A program made the position numbers and the translations under genes. Source: Coffea arabica (taxonomy: Eukaryota > Streptophyta > Magnoliopsida > Gentianales > Rubiaceae). From it: a stretch of 64,000 bases of DNA. This document shows, one piece after another, positions 44,589 through 56,313 of this stretch. The notes below the pieces were generated by a model, which was not told the origin of the DNA, searched no databases, and saw only the letters and a program-made list of their open reading frames with translations. Location of the stretch: positions 13,041,638-13,105,637 of the forward strand of contig NC_092314.1 in NCBI RefSeq assembly GCF_036785885.1. Direction: 5' to 3'. Each line of letters begins with the position of its first letter. Within the stretch, counting starts at the first letter, position 1.

Positions 44589-46242
44589 CTAGTAATGGAG
44601 CGCGTGCTTTGCACGTGAATATAATGCTTTTAGATTTTTTTTTCTTTAAAATTTTCAGAAAATTAATTATTTTAAAGGAATAAATATAATTGGGAAAAAA
44701 TGTGATATTTACTATTTATATTATTTTATATTTTTCTAAACTTAGTTTGCTCTAACCAATACAAGCGTACAAACAATAAATCATTCTTTGTTCCAAGAGC
44801 ACTTTTATTTTGTAATAGTATCGATATTTTTGTCTTATTTTGGTCTTTTGGTTAAATTCAAATGATCTAAATGCTCTTTTTTATGCCATTTGAATTTAAA
44901 TTTTTAATTTTTTGAATAATTTATTGCTTCCCTTTAAGTCATTCTATGAATTGTTTATTAGTTTTAGTGAGATTTTCTAATTATTATTATTTGTTTGCCA
45001 ACGGTGGATTGTAAAATGATCTATAATGCCATTGTAATATAATAGCATCTAAACATATTGAAATTCCATAATTCAAATTTAAATAGCTTAACTTTGAAGA
45101 AAAATATTTTGATTAGATGAAATTTAGTTGTAGTTCTCATCGATGACATTCTTTATGATTATAAAGTTTATATGATTAAAATTTGTAAGACTTTAAGATT
45201 ATTTATTATGTAATAGTCAAGCTGAACTTGGATATATTTTTATTCACCCGTAAAGTACTCCTTGAAATTGATATTTTTTTAAAAATATTTTTTGGCTTAA
45301 TTCACCATAACTCAAAGGGATGTTTCATTTTTGTAATTATTATTATGATTGTCATTGATGAATTTAATATTCATTAATACTGTTAGTTGTTACAAGAATA
45401 TGATTGATAAAGTTCATTAAATTTAATCTTTATTGCAATTTAAATAAATAAATTCCCAACATAAAACTCTTTGCCTACCTTGGTACTCTATTTCCTATTA
45501 TATTTTGTATTAAAGTTTTTTTGTACTCAAAGCTAGTAAACGCATATTAAAACGGTGCTCTTAAGGCTTAATTTAGTTGCATCCAAAAAAAAAAAGACAA
45601 GTGGTGCTTTTTAAGAGGCTTATAGTACCAATTTATTATATTTTGTTTAATGTTTGAAGTACTCTCTAAACTTGGATTTTGTAAAAAAAAAAAAGTTGTT
45701 CTTCTTTCTTTTGGTAAATAAAAAAGTAAGGAATCTTTCATTTTTGTAACTGCTAGCATGTTTGATATTATTAATTAATGATGAAATGCAACACAATTTT
45801 TTCATTTATTAGAGAGGAATGTAATTTTGGCATCACAAAAACTAATATCATTTTTTGTTACACTATTAACCACTAAGATTCTCCATATTATTTTATGATT
45901 CATAAATAAATTTGTTCTTACTTTTTCAATTTAATTCACTATAGCTCAAGGGAATGTTTTTCATTCTTGTAATTGTTGGCATAATTGATATTAATATTGA
46001 TGAAATGCAATGAATTCATTGTTCTTTTTTTGGTTTAATTCACCAAAATCACCACAATTTAAGGAATGTTTATTTGTAACTATTAGCATAAATCTTATTA
46101 ATTATTAAGAAAATGCGATGTAATCTTGTCCATTTATTAATGTCAAGGGTAGTATTGGTATCACAATAACTAAGATCTATTTTTGCTTACACTCGCACTA
46201 ATGACTCATCATACTTTTTATATAGTAATAGTAATAGATAGA
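44589..46242 (-). mobile_element. Putative second Helitron, minus strand
   Basis: On the minus strand the element would start TCTATCTATTACT after an A (plus 46243 is T) and end CATTACTAG before a T. Eight bases before the CTAG end is a 7-bp stem with a 3-base loop (44601-44617, core CGTGC-TTT-GCACG), the typical Helitron 3' hairpin. The 3' end is well supported; the 5' end is inferred from the TC/AT rule only, because no unoccupied site is in the window. No Rep/helicase is encoded. Confidence 0.6.
45298..46180. repeat. Degenerate repeats inside the putative Helitron
   Basis: At about 45298, 45728, 45928 and 46034 related blocks recur: TTAATTCACYATA, then GGAATGTTT, TTGTAACT-like and GATGAAATGCAA-like words. 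The copies have diverged strongly and spacing varies. Such internal repetition is common in Helitrons. Confidence 0.45.
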
Positions 46243-46740
46243 TTTGACCAACCCATCCCATGTCATTGTTTATATTGGGTTGTGGTTTACGTCGATATTT
46301 GCCTGCCTGCACCTCTACCCCTTTCCCAATCTTTTTTCTGCAAAGATATTTTCAAAGGGGATTCTTTGAGTAATTTCTTTATCATTCCATGATCAAACGC
46401 CCCTCTACAAGCCTGAGGAAAGTGCTATTGAGGGTTTTGAGAGGAATGCGTGTTGGATGCCTATATCAGGGAGGCAGAAAAGATAGTTTTCTTCTTTGCT
46501 TAATTGTGAAAACAGATGTACTGTCAGAAGGGAAGTATATTTTTCTCCTAAACAATGACATTGATGATTTCATTTTCCACTTGGTATATTGTGGAAGTTG
46601 TGGTCACTGAATATCTTTTGTGCATGGGTATGGTTCTCAAGCTACGGTCTCTTGCTTTCGGAATCAATTTCATGGTCTATCATTCTCATCGTACAGCTAC
46701 CCTCTGCATTTCCAATGACCTTTAAGTTATCATCTTGCAG

Positions 46741-47063
46741 CTCATTCTGATACAACTGTTGGAAGGATGCTTGTCGGGAACAAATATGATTTGGAGAATA
46801 TAAGGAGTGTGAGCGTGGAGGAAGGCAAGAGTCTCGCAGAATCAGAGGGATTGTTCTTCATGGAGACATCTGCATTAGATTCAACAAACGTTATAACAGC
46901 TTTTGAGATGGTTATTCGAGAGATCTACAACAACGTTAGCAGGAAGGTACTGAACTCTGATTCTTACAAAGCGGAATTATCTGTCAATCGGGTTAGCCTT
47001 GTCAACGATGGGAGTGACGGTACAAAGCAGACACAATGCTTATATTCTTGTTGCTCCAGATGA
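46741..47063 (+). pseudogene. RABA5-like GTPase, last exon only
   Basis: After an acceptor-like CATCTTGCAG, an open frame reads HSDTTVGRMLVGNKYDL (G4 motif NKxD), EEGKSLAESEGLFF, METSALD (G5), then the Rab hypervariable tail ending YSCCSR, a double-cysteine prenylation signal. It matches the C-terminal half of plant RABA5-type small GTPases, which act in membrane trafficking. The first exon with the P-loop and switch regions is not found upstream within the window. The exon is open and well preserved, so it is either a recent partial duplication or the first exon was lost by the insertions to the left. Confidence 0.8.
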
Positions 47064-48101
47064 TCGAAATTTTAAGATGGTTTCTATTTATTTGCCTTGA
47101 ACGGTCTGTTCATTTCTCTATTTTTTCATTTATTGGCGGATATAATATTTATCATGGGGCTGCTGTTCCTTTTTTTTTTTTTCCCTTGGATACCATAAGG
47201 ACAATGGGTAATTAGTGAAAGGTCAACCGGGAGAACATTTCTTTGATCACTCAGACATGCTTTGATCATTGCTTTTCTATACTTTTTCTACCCCTCTTTT
47301 TGGACACTTGGTATTTAAATGAAGCAACTTCCTTCTTAGACCACTAGTCAGTATAAGTTCTTTGAAAAGGTCATCTCAGAAGTTCTCAGGAAATTGCAGA
47401 TTTGACTACATTAGAAGGATTGCAATAACCAATTTTTGTGAAAAGGTAAGCAATTGTTCAAGTTTTTTGTATTCCTCAGGAAAATCCAATTTTAGTTGCA
47501 TTAGAAATTGTGCAATAAACGAATTTGTGGGATATGTTTTGTTTCTGGCTAGCTTAAAGCCTATTAGGTATACAGGAAAAAAGGCCTGTTAGAGTATAAT
47601 CTCAAGTCTGGAATATGAAGAAAGGAAAGGATCTTGGAGGGTACATCACTTGAAGATTGGAGTCATTAATTGGCTGAAGAAACAGGCGTTGCTGGTCAGA
47701 AACGCCATCTAGAAAGGGAAGAAGACTCTGGGAGTCTTGGTAAAAGTCTTTGCTGATTGAGTGATCAGTCACCTTTTGCTCCAGTCTTTCCCCAACTAAC
47801 ACCATAATTTAATTCTTGAGAAAACCCCCATTCCCATACAATTTCCATAAAGTCTACCAAAAGTCTTCAATCTTTACTGTCCAACAATAGTACTATTCGA
47901 GACTTTTTCTATTTCTGCTTAATTTCCTTGTCATTCCAGCTTCACAGATTGGAAACAAAAAAATTCCAAGAAGAATTCCACTGAATCTCAGCGTTATTCC
48001 TCTTGATTCTTTGTTTATATTTTGAAGTACCTGGAACCCTCTTCCCATTGATCTGAGTTCCTGAAAACAATTCCCCAAAGGGCATACATTTTTCAACAGC
48101 C
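47064..48101. other. Intergenic region before the AAA-ATPase pseudogene
   Basis: About 1 kb of sequence without recognised elements. Its right end should contain the former promoter of the AAA-ATPase gene; no core motif is clear. Confidence 0.4.
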
Positions 48102-51100
48102 ATGCCTTCAAACATCCAAATACCATCAACCGAAGCAATCATTTCTGCTGCAGCCTCTGTAACTGCCACAGCCATGCTTATTAGGTCCTTCGCCAATGAT
48201 ATCATCCCCCAGGAGTTCAGACACTTCTTCTTCACAAAAGTTCACCAGCTTTTCACAGCATTTCTCCAATGAAGTCATCTTAGCCATCGATGAATACGAT
48301 GGCCTCGGCCAAAATCAACTCTTCAAGGCTGTAGAAGTTTACTTGGGATCCATTCTAAGTCCGTCCACCAAAAGGCTTCGAGCCACGTTGCCTCAAAAAG
48401 AAAAGAAAATCAACGTTTACATGGAAAGCAATGAAGAACTCACCCAACAATTTAACGGCATCCAGCTAAAATGGAGGATGGTTCGTGAGCAGATTCAACC
48501 GAGATACGTTACGATGCCTGGTGACTACAATTCAACTATGATATCTGAACACCGGTATTATGAATTAATCTTTCACAAGAAGCATAAGGAAATGGTTATT
48601 GGTGAGTACTTGCCTTATGTTTTGGAAAGATCCAAGGCTGTTGAAGTTGAAAAGAAGACATGAAATTGTTTATGTTGGGAAATGATCGGATGATGGGACA
48701 TAGGGGTAATCCGTGGCAATCAGTTAATCTTGATCATCCAGCCACATTTGACACGTTGGCGATGGATACGGATGATAAAAAGATGGTTATCAATGATCTT
48801 GAGAACTTTGTCCGAAGGAAAGAGCTTTATAGGAAAGTTGGGAAGGCATGGAAAAGAGGGTATTTGCTGTTTGGGCCACCAGGAACAGGGAAATCAAGTT
48901 TGATTGCAGCCATTGCCAATTATTTAAAATTTGATATCTATGACTTGGAGCTCACTGATATCAGGACCAACTCTGATCTGAGGAGGTATCTGATTTCAAC
49001 AGCTAATCAGTCGATACTCGTCGTGGAGGACATTGATTGCTCGATTGAGCTCACGAACAACCGGCCAAAAGCATCAAGGGCACCTATGCACCCTCACCAA
49101 TATGGTCAAAAAAACAGGGTAAGTTTCCAACGTGATTTGTGCTGCTTTGGAGTAACATAGCATTAAATCTTGCAGTGTGCTTTATTACGAGGGTATACAT
49201 ATTGCTTCAGTTTTGCCCATTGCATGACTCTCTCCTTTGCGTGAGCTGAAATTGCTTGATGAACTCTTGACACATAGACAAACTAGAGTGCTTTGGCAAA
49301 TACCATATACCAGAAGACTTTATCAAGCATATCTGTTATCATACAAGTTGGCAGAAAGTGATAATCACGGTTTAAGGCGATTAAATTGAATGTCTAAACA
49401 AGTTCCATCTACAACGGTATGTCTTAGACTCCTAGCCAGGTACCCAAATGCCAGTTGCCATTTCTCGTTAGTGAAGTACCAAGGGCTGGAGATTCACAGA
49501 ATTCCTTGTCAGTCTCTTGGGCTCTGACTTAGATACTTGCATATATTTATTACTTTTTTTTTCAGCGACGATATAATTTGTATTGATGGGCAAAAGATGT
49601 ACACTTATATGAGCAAAGGCTCAAGTGATGCTATACAAAAGTGCAAAGTACACTGAGGATTAATCCATTCCTCATCTTGAAAGATGCCTAAAGCATAATC
49701 ATTAATCAATTTACATCTATGATCTATAATCCTATCCAAACAAAAGGAGCATTTCTGGAATAAGGACCTCAGATTGTTGATATCATCGATTAATGTTGCC
49801 ATTCTGATGTCCCTGGTTTTCCTTGATGTTATCTCCTTCATCACTTGGATGATGGGGATACGTACTTTAATTTCCTGCCACTGCTGTTTTTTGGCCTTGA
49901 TGATGGCCAGCTTAACAGCTTTAGCAGTAACCTGTAGTTGACTTCCTGAGCTTCTATCATTCAGTGCCCAAGCTATTACCACCTGTTTATTGCTGTTAGT
50001 TGCAATAATCCCCATCCCAACTCTGCTTGAATCTTTCTGCACTTGAGTTGTTACTCGGATTTGAATATCTGCACTCCCCTCTTCTACTGCTACTGCCTCT
50101 TCCCTGGCTCCACTGATATCAGCAGAGCTCATTCTCTCATTCTTTCTTCTGACTGTTACCTGCTCCTGCCATTCCTGTTGTGCCTTTTGAACAGCTTTCA
50201 TTGGATGTCTTTGTTTGGCATTAAAATTCCAATCATTTCTATTTTTCCAGATTTGCCAGAGTATATTTGCTGTCAACTCTATATGGGCCATGCCATTTAT
50301 CCTGCTTGTTGCTCCCATAACAGCATTCCACCAAGCTAAAAAGTTCCCTGTATGCTCTACTACTCCATCCCATTGTATTGGTGACATATTCCATACCTCT
50401 TGAGCTTTTCTGCAATGGAATCAATAGATTCCTCTTGCTCTCCACATCCTTTGCAGATTGGATCACCAGTCAGTTCTTCAATGTATTAGTCCATTGACTG
50501 GTAATGCTCCATTGATACACCTCCAAATAAAGTGTTTTAGCTTGCACTTGACGTCCAGCTTCCACAGTACCTTCCAGGTTTTCCTGCCAGATTTAGCTGA
50601 GCTGGTTTCTCCCTCAGCTCCTCTTCTCTCCTCTTGATCAGTTAACCCTTTGCACAGTTCCTTGTAGCCTGATTTGACAGTGTAGGTTCCATTTTCACTA
50701 TGAATCCAGTAATTGCAGTCATCTCTCCCTGAGATGCATATATTTACTACAGCCATGGAGAAATTAGATTGTCAGCACTCAGCAAAATCTTTTCTAACTC
50801 ACCATCTTTCCAGTTTACCTTGTCTGGATTGCTGAACTTCATTGATGGACTATGGTCGAGCTGTGGGGATGAGCGCATCATAGTGTTTACAACTAATCAT
50901 AAAGATAAGCTAGATCCAGCTTTATTGCGCCCTGGTCGTATGGATGTGCACATTTACATGTCGTATTGCACCCCGTGCGGTTTCAAATTGCTTGCTTCCA
51001 ATTACCTTGGAATCACAGATCATCCACTCTTCTTGGTTGTTGAGCAGCTGATGAAAGTTACAAAGGTGACTCCTGCAGAAGTAGGGGAGCAGTTATTGAA

Positions 51101-51432
51101 GAATGGTGAGCCTGATTGAGTTCCTTGAGGAAAAAAAGAAAAATGTCGAATTTGAAAATCATAAAAGTAATCAACAAGCACCCGAAGCTGCAGTTCCCCT
51201 TGAGCTTGAGGAAGAAGGTGGAAATGAGGGAGAGACAAACGTAATCAGCCTTGAAGCAATCAAAGACCTGGTAAAGATGAATAAAGTGTCTCCTGATGAA
51301 GTTCAAGTGATGAAGAAGGATGAGGCTGATATTATTTTGAGAGGCTTGATTCAATTGCTTCTGGAGAAAAAGGAGACTCAAGTACTGAAAATAGACTCAG
51401 GATCTTCTGCTGAGAAACTCTCCCTGACCTGA
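48102..51432 (+). pseudogene. AAA-ATPase, BCS1/AATP1-like, three frameshifts
   Basis: Two exons are visible. Exon 1 starts at ATG 48102 (N-terminal membrane-anchor-like segment AIISAAASVTATAM), then the AAA-associated region (EYDGLGQNQLFKAVEVYL), the block VNLDHPATFDTLAMD, Walker A GPPGTGKSS and Walker B-type ILVVEDIDCSIEL. It ends at a GTAAGT donor (49119). Exon 2 starts after CAG at 50813 (FTLSGLLNFIDGLWSS) and carries TTNHKDKLDPALLRPGRMD. Frameshifts occur near 48250-48275, at about 48655 and near 51105-51115. The domains are otherwise well preserved, so inactivation is not old. Living relatives are mitochondrial or ER membrane AAA proteins. A LINE fills most of the 1.7 kb intron. Confidence 0.88.
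49538..50750 (-). mobile_element. 5'-truncated L1-type LINE in the intron, with target duplications
   Basis: On the minus strand a short poly(A) tail lies at 49554-49562, and 16-bp flanks TGCATATATTTATTAC (49538-49553) and TGCATATATTTACTAC (50735-50750) form the target duplication with one mismatch. The body (49554-50734) encodes the end of a LINE ORF2: an RT zinc-binding region (SENGTYTVKSGYKEL, LKHFIWRCINGALPVNGL, 50478-50734) followed by an RNase H-like domain (49605-50387, for example GMGIIATNSNKQVVIAWAL). The endonuclease and RT core are absent, the usual product of incomplete reverse transcription. ORF2 is frameshifted between the two parts. Confidence 0.88.
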
Positions 51433-51555
51433 ATTTGAAGGGAGAGGTGGGCATAAATGCGGGAGCACCTGAGTAGAGGAGGATAACAAAATTCGCAGAT
51501 CATGTCCCCTGGTGCGAAACCAAGTTCATCGTGTCTCCTGGTGCTAAACTACCTT

Positions 51556-51698
51556 TGTTTGGATTGCAGTTTTCTAAGAAAATATTTTCACGTTTTTTGC
51601 GGATACATTTTCGATTACTTTTTTGATACATACATCAAATTGCTATAATATATTTTTCAAGAAAAAACTCCAAAAAAAAAAAATTAGAAATCCGAACA
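51556..51698. repeat. Second MITE type, copy 2
   Basis: It begins TGTTTGGATTGCAG and ends AAATCCGAACA-like, matching 4993-5130, and lies just downstream of the AAA-ATPase 3' end as in the left copy. Confidence 0.55.
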
Positions 51699-54600
51699 TA
51701 ACTATTTCGTATATTACAACTCTTTCAAGAGCATTTGATACACTAAACTTCTAGGGTACTTGGTACGCTAAAATTCTCATTATATAACAAGCCACATTAT
51801 GATACATTTCAAATTCTCTAGAGGCAGAAAACTATGATGTGATTTGTCTACCACATATGGGGCAAAGCACAGATTAAAGAAAATGAAGGAAGAACCAGTC
51901 TTGGTTCCTCGTATGATAAAATAATTTCATTATTAGTTCCCCATATTGCATCTTTACCATACATGATTCCTTAAGGTATAAATAATTTAACTTTAGTCCT
52001 TTACCTTTTAATTTTTTAAATTCGGTCTATGATCTTTATGAAATTTGCACTTCAAGTCCACTCTCCAGCATCCAAGATGCCTTTCAAGAGTATAATGTTA
52101 GAAATAAAAAGGATCAAATATGTCAAAAAAAATTAAGAATTGAAGATCTAAATGAGAAGTATGCAATTCTTAAGGAAGAAAATATTATCTAAAGTCAAAC
52201 ATACTAGGCTATAGTAAGACTAGCCAAGCATACATAGGACTAAAAACTGCAATTTTTACTCGTGCTCTATCCATCAATGTGCTCTTTACCCTTTGCGCTT
52301 AGAATAAAGCTTGAGAGTTGATACATGATTTTTATATATTTCAACTCGTTTATTGACATAAAGCTTTAACTTTCATCTTGTTTCATACTAGTAATTGTCA
52401 GAGTACCTTAATTAACTCAATTGTAAGTATTTGAATGTAGATATTAAGAGAAAGTTGAAAACATATTTCGCTTTTAGAGAAAATAAGGAATTTACTTTGC
52501 TACATTAGCCTAGTGAACTCAAAAAAGATTTTACAACATATGACTATCATTTTTTGGTGTATAAAATGTACAAACGAATATTTCTAGTTTAAAGTCTTCG
52601 TTTAAATAGAATTAATATTCTTATGGAAGAAATAGCTAGAGAAGTTAGACATTCAAATTAGATAGAAGTATAATGTGAAGAAACATATTGATTATAACAT
52701 GTTTGTGTTGAAAATTGTGCCTTAAATTTGAGTGTTTTTCATCCATTTTTCCTAAGCTTCATTAATACATTGATTCCCTTTTAGATTCATTAGTAGATTC
52801 ATGAATCTCTTGGAATTTACTAGTTCTTTCATATAACTTCTAAATTCATGTACTTGTAATAATGATGGTACGTGTATATTCTTGTGCCTTCACACAACTC
52901 ACTTGGGCACTCTCCTTCCCACAGTGTAGGAGTAGCGTAAGATAAATCTAGATGCTTAACCCGAAAAAAAATATATGAAAACAAGAAAGAGTCTTGAAGG
53001 TGTCCTAAGGCATTTACAGTGGATTGCACTCTTTAGAGTTAAAGAGTGCAATTCATATGCTATATCATTACTTTATTATCCCCTCTTTCGTTATATTATC
53101 ACTCACTGTAAATTACACTCTACATAGTAGAATATCATGGACCTATAATCAAATCAAGTATTTATCTTAATAGTTCTCAACACATATTTCATAAATAAAT
53201 AAATCTATTTTTTGAAAAGTAATTTCATTTATTTTTGGAAAACAAATTTATTAACTTTTGTTGAAATTTTTGCATTCTAAAAATTTTTTTTCTAAAAAAA
53301 TAATATTATTAATTTTTGAAAACTAATAGTATATATTTCTATGTATTTCAAAAATAATACATTGTTATTTTCTAAAAATAATTAGATAATTATTAAACAA
53401 ATACCCAACACTTTAAAAAATTAGATAAGAGGTTAAAGAAAACAAATGATACAGTAGAAGAAATGATGGAGTGGGAGAGTAAGAAATTGAGGAAACGTTA
53501 ACAATATTTATAGACAAAATTTTGAGAATTGAAAGTGAAAAAAAAATACTGATGAAATTGAAACAATGCTACCATTATTTTACCATTGCAAACATGTTGA
53601 AAATTGGATTCAAGGGACCACTGCAAAAGTTTTGAATAATTGGATAAAATGAAACTGTTGCAAAGCTTTGAATGATTGGACAAATTAGACCCACTCTTTC
53701 AGCTTTTTTTGCTTCAATTATGCATGTAGTGACTGTTATGCGTGTAATAGGCATTATATTCCAAGTCATGTACTTTCATAGTTAGGAGTTTATTCTCGTT
53801 GCCCACCATGTTGATTGTAGCACTTCAAAGTTGATTATAAGTAGGGATAATTTCATAAACGTCCTCTAAGGTTTTAAACAATTTCACTGAGCTACCTTGA
53901 ATTATTAAAAATTGTACTTACCGCCCTTGATTTGATACATTTGGTAATCAAACCTTAGAACTGGTCAAAAATTTAAATGAACATCCTAAAATGTCCTTGG
54001 TTTATATAGTTTATATTGCTTTCCAAAACAATTGTAAAATATATAGCATCAAATATTAAAAAAAAAGCATCAAATTTTCAATACCTATATTTATTATTTA
54101 ATAAATAATTATTACAATAGTTTTATCACTATGACAGGCTATTGTACATAGTGCTTTACTAGGGATACATGTTCCCTGAAGGTTGGAAAAGAAAGTATTA
54201 TCATAATTATTTTAGAGTTTGTACATTTTTTAAATGTTAGAGGTGTCAATAATTTAGTAGTAGTTTTAGATAGTTTCTTTTTAAATCAATGTTGTTTTTG
54301 GTGCAAAGAAAAAAAAGATCAACAAAAAATTAGACCAGATTCAAAGTTGTCATAAAAAAGGTCACTAATTTAACATTTGGTAATGATAACGACTAGAAGC
54401 AATATTTATAGTTTATAGTTCTGTAGTTTTACTTGTAATATGAAAAAAAAAGAGGAATAAGAAGAGAAAAAAAAAGAAAAAATAATTATAAATATCATTC
54501 TTTCTATATGCATACCCAACAAGGGAGTTTTATTAAAATGGTAAGACTACTATTATCATTTTAAATGGGTAAGGAAGGTAAGTGTAATTTTTAAAATATC

Positions 54601-56313
54601 AAGAGATTTCATTGAAATTGTTAGAAACTTCAGGGAAGGTTTTTGAAATTATTCCTTAAATTTAATCAAAAGAGAATATGAAAATATTCATGGGACATAT
54701 ATCAATTAGCCAAGAGGAAATAGATGGATTGGCTGGTTCAGAGAAAAAAGTATAAATACGAAATTTTGAATTCAAATCCTCTCCCAACGTATTATTTGAG
54801 TCTTCAAAAACCTGAGTAGAGTTGCTCACATATAAAAAATGGAGCAAGTAAGAATCACAAAGCTAGATATCGGTTACACATTATGAATGATATCTTCTCC
54901 CATCTAAAACATTGCCCCTAAATTGAAGGCCGAAACTTGAATTAAAGAACAAGAAAAGGGATCGTCCGCTAGCCATGCTTGACCAGATCACTATCCGGGC
55001 AATCTGTCAAATTCTCCACATGGACCCCCTGAATGTGGAAGAAAGAAATATAACAAATGTTTAGAGTCGACTTGATTAATAATAGCCCAGTAACTAGTAT
55101 ACGCTTGTATTAACCAGCACAGCCTGTCTCCCATCTCTCCCATTTTCCAAATGGTCCCCCAGGATGTGGAAGGAAGACTAATGAGTAATGAGAAGACTAG
55201 AATTAATTTCCAATGGCCCAAGTAACACTGAAATGGGCATATAACTTGTGTTTGAATATGAGATTATTTGGAATAATTTTTTTAAAAAGTATTATATTAT
55301 TAATCGCATTTAAGTCCTGACTCTTGAAAAGAAGTACAACTACTAATTAGTAGCAATTTTCACTTCTTTAATCCAATCAATTTCTTTGACCATTGTATAT
55401 TGGTAACATTAATTTTGCAAGTTATCGTTTTACTGTTTATATTTATTATCTTAGAGTTTACATTTGTTATTGTAATGCATATATTTTTTGATATAATTGA
55501 CACTAGTAATTGTAGAAATCCCAAATTCTCTGCTTCCACAAGCCCTCAATTATTTTTTGTCATACCTTTTACTTTGTTGGTCATGGTTATTAATCTCCAA
55601 GATCAATGGTCATGATTATTAATACGAGATAATTAGAAGAGAAAGTGATCAAATTTAGTGGTTTGCTGAAGAAAGAAAACTATTGAAGAAAATTAGAGAG
55701 CTAGTAGCTTGAAGGTTCATTATATTTTGATCATTTATATTGTGACGTCTCTTGGATCATTTATATTTTGATGTTTCTTTGTTTTCTGTTCTTCCTAATT
55801 ATAAAGTTCAACATATTAAACTGTGGATGCTTGAAGCAAAAAAAAAAAAAAAAAAATATTAAAACAGGGACGCGCAATAAGAAAAGGGAATACAATCATT
55901 CCCAATAATTCTATGAAATCGGACCCACTACTTTATTGAGGCAATAATATAGAGAAGGGGCTGCTCCGTCTGGACCCACTGCTGTTATTGTCTTAAAACA
56001 TAGGCTTTTATGTGATCCCTAATGACAGAGTCAACTAATCTTGTTTATCAATTTCCTCCATTTGTAATTAGTTCAAGATAAATTTGGATTTTGGGTGCCT
56101 AGTTGAATAATTGATTATCATTGCCTGGGGTCCACCTTGATGCCAATTCCACCTAGTTGACTGGTTGGTTGTCTCAATACACTTCTTCAGCTTCTCACCA
56201 GAAACAAATAAGCCGTTTTCAGGAAAGAAAAACTTTGCTAGCTCTGCAGTTAGTGAGATTTGTTTCTCTCTTAAAATTTGAGAGTGAAACTGACGAAAAT
56301 CCCTGCATAAGAG
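51699..56313. repeat. First NLR flank and NLR3 upstream region, copy C
   Basis: It is collinear with 5131-9165 and 18437-18959. It contains the unoccupied Helitron site (about 55475-55489) and the unoccupied LARD site (GGATG 55825-55829). Compared with copy A it lacks about 280 bp near 53760. No gene is supported. Confidence 0.8.
56161..56211 (+). other. Upstream ORF position of NLR3, start codon lost
   Basis: The 16-codon frame seen in front of NLR1 and NLR2 is open here (LVGCLNTLLQLLTRNK) but begins with CTG instead of ATG. If the upstream ORF matters, NLR3 would be freed from it. Confidence 0.4.

Noticed and set aside
46389..46610. 73-residue plus-strand ORF before the Rab exon
   Set aside because: No similarity to the Rab N-terminal half (no GxxxxGK motif) and no other recognised domain. 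One other frame has a protein-like stretch (PLYKPEESAIEGFE) but it is too short to name.
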